A DNA stretch of 6,327 bases from Rhodanobacteraceae bacterium (GTDB taxonomy: Bacteria > Pseudomonadota > Gammaproteobacteria > Xanthomonadales > Rhodanobacteraceae): contig JAAXIA010000186.1 of the NCBI GenBank assembly GCA_012270595.1, forward strand, positions 1 through 6,327, given 5' to 3'. Made by a program: the position numbers and the translations under genes. This document shows positions 1-5,095 of this stretch, in pieces; positions within the stretch are counted from its first letter, which is position 1, and every line of letters begins with the position of its first letter. The notes below the pieces were generated by a model. That model ran no database searches. It had not been told where the DNA came from and saw nothing but the letters and a program-made list of their open reading frames with translations.

Positions 1-644
1 ACCATGCACACGCGCATACCATGGTTGGCCCCATCACGAAAACCCGCCGATACCCCCACGGGATTATACAAAAGCTCCTTGTGATTGCCATCAGCGTGCA
101 GGCAGGTTGCATAAATGCCCGGTTCGCTGGCAGCCTCCAACACTACCGCTCCAGCACCATCACCAAAAAGCACACAGGTTTCGCGCTCGCTCCAGTCGAG
201 CATGCGCGTCAGTGTTTCGGCGCCAATCACCAATACTTTTTTCGATTGCCCACTTTTAATGAACTTGTCAGCGACGCCGAGGGCGTAAACAAACCCCGAG
301 CAAGCAGCATTGATATCAAAGGCGGCACAATCAGTTACGCCCAGCCGATGCTGCACAAGACAGGCCGTAGACGGGAAAATAATATCGGGCGTTGTCGTGC
401 CAAGCACAATCAAATCAAGTGCAGAGGCTTTGATATCTCCAGCTTCCAGCGCACGTTTGGCCGCCAAGTAGGCCAGGTCACCCGTGGTCTGCCCCTCAGC
501 AGCAATGTGGCGCTGGGTGATACCGGTACGACTACGGATCCAGGCATCACTGGTATCCACCGTCTTTTCCAGATCGGCATTTGTCACCACCCGTTCGGGA
601 AGTGCGCTGCCAGTAGCGATGATACGGGAGTAAATCGGCTCCAT
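1..644 (-). CDS. fabH: Beta-ketoacyl-ACP synthase III (FabH), 3' end beyond the window
   Basis: FabH condenses acetyl-CoA with malonyl-ACP in the cytoplasm to start type II fatty-acid synthesis. The visible 214 residues cover the first two thirds of a protein usually near 320 residues; the gene runs off the left edge. Family signatures are clear: DTSDAWIRSRTGI at 30-42, GTTTPDIIFPSTAC at 82-95 and the nucleophile motif DINAACSGF with catalytic Cys115, followed by GAETLTR and LFGDGAGA. The His and Asn of the catalytic triad would lie in the missing part. The ATG start has a GGAAGG ribosome binding site at 652-657, seven bases upstream. The stop codon of a possible small upstream ORF touches this ATG directly (TAAATG), so coupling with upstream translation is plausible. 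rpmF lies upstream on the same strand, but the plsX gene commonly found between them is absent. fabD, fabG and acpP would be expected beyond the left edge. Confidence 0.97.
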   Translation of the reverse strand, partial: MEPIYSRIIATGSALPERVVTNADLEKTVDTSDAWIRSRTGITQRHIAAEGQTTGDLAYLAAKRALEAGDIKASALDLIVLGTTTPDIIFPSTACLVQHRLGVTDCAAFDINAACSGFVYALGVADKFIKSGQSKKVLVIGAETLTRMLDWSERETCVLFGDGAGAVVLEAASEPGIYATCLHADGNHKELLYNPVGVSAGFRDGANHGMRVCM

Positions 645-815
645 TTACTGGCCTTCCATAAAGAAAGGAGGCCCAACACCACAAGGATCCAAGTACCCAG
701 ACACCTCCCGCAATGCGGAAAGTTCGCTCAACACTGGGGATCCAAGCATACTCACACCCCGGCGACCCGTCACCGCATCACCTACTAAAACGGGGAAATC
801 CTTTAGCTTGATCAA
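645..815 (-). CDS. Possible 56-residue ORF between rpmF and fabH
   Basis: This unrecognised reading frame opens with a TTG that overlaps the TGA stop of rpmF and ends with a TAA placed directly against the fabH ATG, in the same frame as fabH. It therefore fills the whole rpmF-fabH gap. The predicted product is a mixed hydrophobic peptide with [18 protein letters not shown] near residues 10-27 and a Gly/Pro-rich end with one Cys ([12 protein letters not shown]). No signal peptide or membrane span stands out. The TTG has no good ribosome binding site, so translation would depend on coupling to rpmF or on an internal GTG or ATG (codons 15, 21 or 23). I see no resemblance to PlsX, whose gene normally sits here. 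It may simply be an untranslated spacer, or what remains after plsX was lost. The exact tiling of the gap is the main reason to list it. Confidence 0.3.
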   Translation of the reverse strand: MIKLKDFPVLVGDAVTGRRGVSMLGSPVLSELSALREVSGYLDPCGVGPPFFMEGQ

Positions 816-1006
816 TCTTCGTCAACTACTGCCGCAGCAGTCTGGATCACTTTCTTGCCGCGATAGTAGCCATCAGCAGTGACATGATGACGCAGATGCT
901 TCTCACCACTGGTTGGATCCGTCGCTAACTGTACTGCGGTCAGCTTATCGTGGCTACGACGCATTCCACGGGTGGACGGGGTACGGCGGCTTTTGGCTAC
1001 GGCCAT
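812..1006 (-). CDS. rpmF: 50S ribosomal protein L32
   Basis: This is a small, basic structural protein of the large ribosomal subunit, 64 residues here, which is a normal length. It opens [20 protein letters not shown] and carries the L32 core [16 protein letters not shown] near residues 38-53, which makes the assignment unambiguous. There are no cysteines, so this is the zinc-independent form. The ATG at 1006 was chosen because the conserved MAV N-terminus begins there and GGAGA at 1013-1017 is well placed. An in-frame TTG six codons upstream would add residues not found in the family. fabH follows downstream on the same strand. The usual upstream partner yceD (DUF177) is missing; the next gene upstream is an exported propeller protein about 180 bases away. 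The 5' region holds a hairpin-forming repeat that could influence expression. Confidence 0.97.
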   Translation of the reverse strand: MAVAKSRRTPSTRGMRRSHDKLTAVQLATDPTSGEKHLRHHVTADGYYRGKKVIQTAAAVVDED

Positions 1007-1029
1007 GTCTGTTCTCCATGTCAATCATT

Positions 1030-1056
1030 CATGTTCGCGCCATGACGCGAACGTAT
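1030..1056. repeat. Palindromic repeat copy A upstream of rpmF
   Basis: CATGTTC and GAACGTAT flank 12 bases here. Inside them, GTTCGCG (1033-1039) and CGCGAAC (1046-1052) form a perfect 7-bp inverted repeat with a 6-base loop. On the minus strand it would fold in the likely rpmF leader, ending 26 bases upstream of the start codon. The same flanks occur again at 1108-1125. It could be an operator, a leader hairpin or part of a small dispersed repeat; the sequence does not decide. Confidence 0.55.
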
Positions 1057-1107
1057 ATAACGTTTATTGTCCGTCGTTTTGCCATGAAACGCCCCCCTCC
1101 CCCCGGA

Positions 1108-1125
1108 CATGTTCAATGAACGTAT
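1108..1125. repeat. Palindromic repeat copy B upstream of rpmF
   Basis: This second element has the same flanks as copy A, CATGTTC and GAACGTAT, but they are separated by only 3 bases. GTTCA (1111-1115) and TGAAC (1117-1121) form a perfect 5-bp inverted repeat around one base. It starts 78 bases from copy A in the same orientation. The preserved flanks with a differing centre argue for a duplicated site rather than chance. Confidence 0.5.
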
Positions 1126-1183
1126 CCGTACTCTAAGAAGAGGACATATCTTCGCCTATTGTAACTTTTACTGCGACTCAAAG

Positions 1184-2218
1184 TCAAATACGGGAAAGAG
1201 AACCCAGTACAACCGGATTAATGGGTTTCGTGGCATCGCCACAGTTTGAAAAGGTTCCCGTAAGCGAATGAACACTACATTGAACAACGCTGGATCGCCT
1301 GGCATCAATTAAAAAAGCGTGCGTTCCACGTGCATCAAGCACTATGTGTGCAGGATAAAAAAGGCCGTTTGCACCTGTATCGGTGCAGCCTGAAAACACG
1401 TTTGTAACCGGATGAACGGCACACTGAATAACTCGCCCCGCCAAAAAATCCGTTATAAAAACACGGGTCCCTTTCGCATTAAACACCACGGAACTGGGCG
1501 TCCTGGCACCGCTGAAGGCTGTTGGTTTGCAGTCCGAAAGCATCGGCGTATCAGGAGCAGCATGCGAGTCAACTCTGCACCGAATCATCTCATGAGCAAC
1601 AGGGTCGGCAATAAGTGCGTAAGTCCAAGCTGGATCAAGAGCAATACCCGTGATCTTGCTTTTAGCAACATCATGCCTGATCAAACCCGCATCCATGCAA
1701 AGAAAAAACCTGCCTGTAGCAGGATTGATACCGCATTGCATAACCTTTCTGTTCAGCGCATCCGTTATCAGAACCCGCGTCTGGTCTTTTTTAAACACCA
1801 TATCGGTAGCCATGCCAACCCCTGCCGTGCCCATGCTGCCACAATCCGAAAAAGCACCAGTAGCAGGGTCGACCGCGCATCTTACAAAACTGACGCGCCC
1901 CATTACAAAAGCGCGAGTCCCCTCCGCGTTGAGTCTGATCGTGCTGATGTCATCATCACTGAAACCATCGACAAGTCCGCTGCCCCCCGTGTCATCACAG
2001 TGTGAAAAGCTACCGGAATGAGGATCCATGCTGCATTGGATGACCCGATGCTGGTGGTCACCATTATCCGTCACAAAAGCACGCGTGCCATCAGCATTAA
2101 TAGCAATGCCCGCAGCCTTGATAATGACGGTCCCCGCACGGGAAGCCTTTAGCCCCCAAAACGCAGCACAGGAAAAAAACGCGATAGCCACATAAACGCA
2201 CAAATACGCTCTATTCAC
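1184..2218 (-). CDS. Exported beta-propeller-like protein with six cysteine-paired repeats
   Basis: The 344-residue product starts with a signal peptide (MNRAYLCVYVAIAFF, then a likely cut after ASRA near residue 28). Six repeats of about 48-52 residues follow. Each has a strand motif like GIAINADGTRAFVTD, then V-[IVM]-[QR]-C, then DPxTGxFSxC. Cysteine pairs lie at 62/74, 114/126, 162/174, 214/230, 266/278 and 314/326: C-x11-C in five repeats and C-x15-C in the fourth. The repeats resemble the NHL/YVTN/SMP-30 style of beta-propeller, so a six-bladed propeller with one disulphide per blade is inferred. Such folds bind ligands or proteins or act as enzymes; no active site is recognisable. The GTG start at 2218 is preferred over the TTG at 2242 because AGGAG sits six bases upstream and the signal peptide then begins cleanly. 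It is transcribed away from tspO and towards rpmF. Periplasmic or secreted location is inferred. Confidence 0.8.
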   Translation of the reverse strand: MNRAYLCVYVAIAFFSCAAFWGLKASRAGTVIIKAAGIAINADGTRAFVTDNGDHQHRVIQCSMDPHSGSFSHCDDTGGSGLVDGFSDDDISTIRLNAEGTRAFVMGRVSFVRCAVDPATGAFSDCGSMGTAGVGMATDMVFKKDQTRVLITDALNRKVMQCGINPATGRFFLCMDAGLIRHDVAKSKITGIALDPAWTYALIADPVAHEMIRCRVDSHAAPDTPMLSDCKPTAFSGARTPSSVVFNAKGTRVFITDFLAGRVIQCAVHPVTNVFSGCTDTGANGLFYPAHIVLDARGTHAFLIDARRSSVVQCSVHSLTGTFSNCGDATKPINPVVLGSLSRI

Positions 2219-2224
2219 GAACCA

Positions 2225-2229
2225 CTCCT
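2225..2229 (-). promoter_or_regulatory. Ribosome binding site deciding a GTG start
   Basis: On the minus strand AGGAG lies six bases before the GTG at 2218. The longer in-frame TTG start at 2242 has no such site, and the ATG at 2234 is in another frame that stops after seven codons. This supports a 344-residue product. Confidence 0.65.
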
Positions 2230-2298
2230 GCCATACTCTCAAAATATGGATATTAAAATGGTAAGCACGCTTGACTTAAGCAGGTTGTTGCCTTGATG

Positions 2299-2339
2299 CA
2301 TCGTCGCAATAACCCCAATCTACTAGCGTCGCGATGATG
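2299..2339 (+). repeat. Inverted repeat with long loop in the divergent region
   Basis: CATCGTCGC (2299-2307) can pair with GCGATGATG (2331-2339) as a nine-base-pair RNA stem including one G-U wobble, around a 23-base loop. A short T-run (2341-2344) follows on the plus strand. With no gene upstream on that strand it is unlikely to be a terminator of a known transcript. It abuts the possible promoter at 2346 and could be regulatory, or chance. Confidence 0.3.
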
Positions 2340-2345
2340 GTTTTC

Positions 2346-2373
2346 TTGACATACACCTTCCGCTGCATAGATA
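2346..2373 (+). promoter_or_regulatory. Possible sigma-70 promoter upstream of tspO
   Basis: A perfect TTGACA at 2346-2351 is followed after 16 bases by TAGATA at 2368-2373, a weak -10 with three of six matches. It would give a leader of roughly 200 bases before tspO. The perfect -35 is the main support; the weak -10 and long leader keep confidence low. Confidence 0.28.
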
Positions 2374-2577
2374 CCCATGGTGCCTGAGTGTAGCTCACTA
2401 AATGATCCCGCGCGACGGCAAGCCTAACAGGAAAACACACAAGCCCCCTATTCGGCAGGCGGCTAAACTCGATACACGTCTTCCCCTGCCCTGTAACAAC
2501 ACATCCTCATATCTGGAAACACCTGCCTTAATCCAGGCTTTCTTAAGAGCAACACAAGATCTGTCAAGGAGTTACGC

Positions 2578-3102
2578 ATGAACCGTCTCCAGAAAAGCAT
2601 CGGACTTGTTGCTTTCCTTCTACTTAGCTATACCACTGCCACCATCGGTGCTCTGGCTACCATAGAGGCGGATCGCTTCTACGAACAACTAATACAGCCC
2701 GGCTGGGCGCCACCAACCGCGGTGTTTGGTCCGGTCTGGTCACTGTTCTACACACTCATGGGAATAGCTGCCTGGCTGGTATGGTGTGAGGGAGGTTGGA
2801 CATTGCATCGCTTTACCCTCGGGCTTTTTCTTGCACAACTGGCCTCCAATGGCCTGTGGAGCTGGTTGTTCTTCAACTGGAAACTCGGTGCACTGGCATT
2901 TGCCGACATCATGCTGATGGAGTTTTTGCTTGCATGGACACTACGGCGCTTCTGGTACGTCCGCAAGCTAGCCGGCGCACTGCTACTGCCTTATCTGGGC
3001 TGGCTGATATTTGCCAGTGCACTAAGCGGCGCGGTGTGGCAACTTAATCCCCATATGCTGGGCTTTCTGGTTTTTCAATCTGCAAAATCCGTCATGGGGT
3101 AG
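2578..3102 (+). CDS. tspO: TspO/MBR family membrane protein
   Basis: TspO (translocator protein, peripheral benzodiazepine receptor family) is a five-helix inner-membrane protein. It binds porphyrins and sterol-like ligands and is linked to tetrapyrrole homeostasis, light and oxidative stress responses. The 174 residues are close to the usual length. Diagnostic motifs are QPGWAPPTAVFGPVWSLFY at 40-58 running into MGIAAWLVW, the helix ASNGLWSWLFF at 89-99, and PYLGWLIFASALSG at 138-151 followed by VWQLN at 153-157. The 138-157 segment corresponds to the ligand-binding end; family members usually have Asn where Ser150 stands here, so that position differs. AAGGAG at 2566-2571 is spaced six bases from the ATG. 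The DUF1295 gene starts 81 bases downstream on the same strand with no terminator between, so the two probably form an operon. Ligand and function in this organism are not evident from sequence. Confidence 0.93.
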   Translation: MNRLQKSIGLVAFLLLSYTTATIGALATIEADRFYEQLIQPGWAPPTAVFGPVWSLFYTLMGIAAWLVWCEGGWTLHRFTLGLFLAQLASNGLWSWLFFNWKLGALAFADIMLMEFLLAWTLRRFWYVRKLAGALLLPYLGWLIFASALSGAVWQLNPHMLGFLVFQSAKSVMG

Positions 3103-3183
3103 CCGCTTTATCTGAGTCTGAATCTGCTTTCCCCTCACCTTAACCACCTCTTCAATGCCGGCAAAAACAACAGGAGGTATAAC

Positions 3184-3957
3184 ATGAACCTAACTCTGGC
3201 ATGGCTGACCGGATGGCTCGCCTGTGCATTCATCATGGCTGTCGGTTGGGACTGGCAGCGACGCCACCACCGGGTCGGTATTGTCGATGTGTTATGGGCA
3301 ACCGGTCTTGGTGGAAACGCCGTGTGGCTGGCCCTCATCGGCCACGGGCAAGCCATGCCACGCCTACTGCTGGCCGTTTGTGGCGGCGTATGGGCATGGC
3401 GCCTGGCCTACCACCTGTGGCGGCGCCTTCGCCGGGAAGAAGATGGTCGTTACCTGCAACTGCTTGCGCGCTGGCATGGTCATCAAGGCAAATTATTTAT
3501 CTTCTTCCAGGTGCAAGCCACGCTAATTGCACTATTTGCGCTCCCCTTTATAGCTGTGGCAGGCAACACTACGCCAAGCATTAACGCGCTACTGCTTGGC
3601 GTAGTGATTTGGCTAGTCAGCCTACTGGGTGAAACCGTAGCCGATCACCAACTGGCGCAATTCCGCGCCCAGGCAAAAAATCATGGCAAGGCCTGCCGCC
3701 AGGGTTGGTGGCGCTACTCACGCCACCCCAACTATTTTTTTGAATGGCTGCACTGGTTCAGTTACGTCTGCTTCGCCATAAACGCACCTCTAAGTTGGCT
3801 AGCCTGGCTTGGCCCGTTGCTAATGTACATGTTTCTGCGCTGGATCAGCGGTATTCCCTGGACCGAGGCACAGGCATTGCGCACACGCGGTGATGATTAT
3901 CGCAACTACCAGCACAGCACTTCCATGCTGTTTCCATGGTTTCCCAAAAATCCGTAA
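3184..3957 (+). CDS. DUF1295 family integral membrane protein (steroid reductase/ICMT-like)
   Basis: This 257-residue polytopic membrane protein belongs to the DUF1295 family, a branch of the fold shared by steroid 5-alpha-reductases and isoprenylcysteine methyltransferases. Matches are VGIVDVLW at 31-38, REEDGRYLQLLARW near 84-97, GETVADHQLAQF at 149-160, the cofactor-region hallmark RYSRHPNYFFEW at 177-188, and GIPWTEAQALRTRG with YRNYQ and FPWFP at the C-terminus. Several hydrophobic segments lie between these motifs. No member that I can name with certainty has a defined reaction; NADPH-dependent reduction or methylation of a lipid is only the fold-based guess. DUF1295 genes are often found near cyclopropane-fatty-acid synthase clusters, but only tspO accompanies it here. 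A strong AGGAGG at 3172-3177, six bases before the ATG, supports the start. The gene converges on the next one, with seven bases between their stop codons. Confidence 0.92.
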   Translation: MNLTLAWLTGWLACAFIMAVGWDWQRRHHRVGIVDVLWATGLGGNAVWLALIGHGQAMPRLLLAVCGGVWAWRLAYHLWRRLRREEDGRYLQLLARWHGHQGKLFIFFQVQATLIALFALPFIAVAGNTTPSINALLLGVVIWLVSLLGETVADHQLAQFRAQAKNHGKACRQGWWRYSRHPNYFFEWLHWFSYVCFAINAPLSWLAWLGPLLMYMFLRWISGIPWTEAQALRTRGDDYRNYQHSTSMLFPWFPKNP

Positions 3958-3964
3958 CCAAGCA

Positions 3965-4483
3965 CTAATTCATGCATGACGGACAGGGATTGACGTGTAC
4001 AACCGCAGTGGATCCAGTAGTCAGCCTGGCTCCCCCATCCGTGTAATCTTTCGTACATGGGTTAATAACATCGGTTACATAAAACCATGCTCCGACCTTA
4101 ACACTGTCTGGTCCTTCATGACGAAACTCAAACAGTAAGCGACAGTACAAGCTAAAATCTTCTGGATTGATGACGCTTACCGTCACCTTCGTGTCAAAAA
4201 AACCGTTGGTGTTAAACCGCCTAAACCATAAGTCATGATGGCCAGCTGCATAACCCCATCGGTCAATGACCCTTCCGTCGCACTGGTATGTTAGCGTAGC
4301 TCCTTCTATCGGATAATCAACAGCTATTTTATTAGACTGGCCTTCAGAGTGACAAAGCAAGCTCAAACTACGCCCCGATACGTTTTCCAGTTTTACCCGA
4401 AACCCCCAAACCATCTGCGTGCAAAAAAAGAAGCTTAAAAGCAGGTACAGAACGCCTTTCAAAAACCAGGTTATCAAAGGCAT
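3965..4483 (-). CDS. Predicted exported cysteine-containing protein, unknown function
   Basis: I do not recognise this 172-residue protein. It opens with an N-terminal hydrophobic export segment (MPLITWFLKGVLYLLLSFFF, cut possibly near VWG-F at 27/28). The mature part has six cysteines at 44, 68, 114, 143, 167 and 170, an even number that fits disulphides outside the cytoplasm. It ends with NPCPSCMN, and NPC also occurs at 141-143. The middle has alternating hydrophobic residues, suggesting a beta-rich domain, and the stretch LWFRRFNTNGFFDT at 85-98. The same C-x23-C spacing and an LxFRxF...FFxT stretch occur in the product of the next gene upstream, so the two look like distant paralogues. 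The ATG at 4483 is supported by an exceptionally good ribosome binding site. Base composition is lower in GC than dapE (25 of 60 in 4141-4200). It probably shares a transcript with the gene ending at 4574. Confidence 0.72.
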   Translation of the reverse strand: MPLITWFLKGVLYLLLSFFFCTQMVWGFRVKLENVSGRSLSLLCHSEGQSNKIAVDYPIEGATLTYQCDGRVIDRWGYAAGHHDLWFRRFNTNGFFDTKVTVSVINPEDFSLYCRLLFEFRHEGPDSVKVGAWFYVTDVINPCTKDYTDGGARLTTGSTAVVHVNPCPSCMN

Positions 4484-4485
4484 CA

Positions 4486-4495
4486 GATCACCTCC
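4486..4495 (-). promoter_or_regulatory. Extended ribosome binding site
   Basis: On the minus strand GGAGGTGATC matches ten consecutive bases of the standard 16S rRNA 3' end complement. GGAGG is placed seven bases before the ATG at 4483. It fixes the start and suggests strong translation of the downstream exported protein. Confidence 0.7.
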
Positions 4496-4573
4496 CAGAA
4501 GCCATTGTTACAACACAGTTTTATTAATACTTCCCGAAGAAAAATCATCCACCAAAGTTAATAATTGCTACCA

Positions 4574-4999
4574 CTAGAAACCATCGCATTCAAGCTTCTT
4601 TCCGATTAATATGGTTTTGTCGTTATTAAATGACATATCAGCTTTATTACGCGATTGAATGGCTACGTAGTATAACCGGGTTCCCTTCCAGCAGGGAGCG
4701 TCATAATGCCCATCGGTAGAGAAAAAATCACCGGAAAAGTCTCTGAAATACAGCCAATATGTTTTTATGCCTATCCCATCATCATCGACAGCATAAAAAA
4801 ATATGTTAAAAGACCCATGCTCGTAAGGCGTACTACAGCGAAGCCCCGACTTGAAATCAAAGCGCCAGTTTCCATTGTGAAGGCTCTCAAGAGCAAGTTT
4901 GTCAGAACAGGTCATTCTGACGGAAGCAGAGACAAGAGTCGCAGCAGTCGCCGTGATGCAAAAAATCAATACATATACCAAATATTTCGGTATTTTCAT
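4574..4999 (-). CDS. Predicted exported four-cysteine protein, unknown function
   Basis: This 141-residue protein, which I do not recognise, begins with a typical signal peptide (MKIPKYLVYVLIFCITATAA, cut likely after VSA at residue 25). The mature domain of about 116 residues has four cysteines at 31, 55, 103 and 138, is rich in aromatic residues, and reads as beta-strand-like. C-x23-C (31-55) and LYFRDFSGDFFSTD at 83-96 echo the neighbouring exported protein. The ATG at 4999 is preferred; the G6 tract at 5009-5014 is at a workable distance from it, whereas it abuts the alternative ATG at 5008, which would add three residues. The gene is strikingly AT-rich: rows 4561-4620 and 4741-4800 each count 21 GC of 60, against 38 of 60 in a dapE row (5821-5880). 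That fits acquisition by transfer. The downstream partner lies 90 bases away with no terminator seen. Confidence 0.7.
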   Translation of the reverse strand: MKIPKYLVYVLIFCITATAATLVSASVRMTCSDKLALESLHNGNWRFDFKSGLRCSTPYEHGSFNIFFYAVDDDGIGIKTYWLYFRDFSGDFFSTDGHYDAPCWKGTRLYYVAIQSRNKADMSFNNDKTILIGKKLECDGF

Positions 5000-5065
5000 G
5001 ATCAGCATCCCCCCTCTAGATGTGAAAAAACGCCACTAAAGAATCACAACTCCCCTGTGCAAGAC

Positions 5066-5095
5066 TCTATACTCTTTTTCACTCAAAAAAATCAA
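5066..5095 (-). promoter_or_regulatory. Possible sigma-70 promoter for the exported-protein pair
   Basis: On the minus strand TTGATT (5090-5095, four of six consensus bases) is separated by 18 bases, rich in T and A, from TATAGA (5066-5071, four of six). Transcription would begin near 5059, giving a leader of about 60 bases before the ATG at 4999. The placement is sensible, though AT-rich sequence yields such matches easily. Confidence 0.4.

Larger units (their letters stand above)
1007..1183. other. Intergenic region upstream of rpmF
   Basis: These 177 bases lie between the propeller gene and rpmF, both on the minus strand, and hold no credible coding sequence. They contain two related palindromic elements (listed separately), an inverted repeat AACGT-ATATA-ACGTT at 1050-1064, and a C6TC6 tract at 1092-1104 that reads G6AG6 on the coding strand of rpmF. 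An rpmF promoter is expected here. The nearest thing to a -10 on the minus strand is the TATATA inside the 1050-1064 palindrome, but no convincing -35 stands at the right distance. I see no stem followed by a U-run that would terminate the propeller transcript. Confidence 0.6.
2219..2577. other. Divergent intergenic region between propeller gene and tspO
   Basis: These 359 bases hold no credible gene; short frames such as a 16-codon ATG frame at 2377 lack support. Visible elements are an imperfect palindrome GCTTGACTTAAGC at 2269-2281, a long-loop inverted repeat at 2299-2339 and a possible plus-strand promoter at 2346-2373. On the minus strand a TTTAAT hexamer at 2250-2255 could be a -10 for the propeller gene, but its -35 is poor. 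AAGGAG at 2566-2571 is the tspO ribosome binding site. Confidence 0.55.

Noticed and set aside
21..788. Long plus-strand open frame of about 255 codons opposite fabH
   Set aside because: It is antisense to unambiguous FabH coding sequence and its product has no family features; it exists because of codon bias on the opposite strand.
1019..1024. TTGACA on the minus strand just upstream of rpmF as a -35 element
   Set aside because: Its -10 would fall inside rpmF and the hexamer overlaps the ribosome binding region, so it is better read as coincidence.
1033..1052. SOS/LexA-type operator at the GTTC...GAAC palindromes
   Set aside because: Known boxes are CTGT-N8-ACAG (gamma), GTTC-N7-GTTC (alpha) and GAAC-N4-GTTC (Gram-positive); neither the order nor the spacing matches here.
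1412..2005. Plus-strand open frame of 197 codons opposite the propeller gene
   Set aside because: The minus-strand frame shows six clear internal repeats with conserved cysteines and a signal peptide, whereas this frame shows none.
2167..2178. Lipoprotein processing at FFSC in the propeller signal peptide
   Set aside because: The -3 position is Phe rather than Leu, Val or Ile, and hydrophobic sequence continues past the Cys, so ordinary signal peptidase I processing is more likely.
2377..2427. A 16-codon leader-peptide frame upstream of tspO
   Set aside because: It has no ribosome binding site, no codon run suggestive of attenuation and no downstream stem followed by a U-run.
3958..3964. 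Bidirectional terminator between the convergent DUF1295 and exported-protein genes
   Set aside because: Only seven bases separate the stop codons and the flanking sequence gives just a four-base-pair stem, which is too weak.
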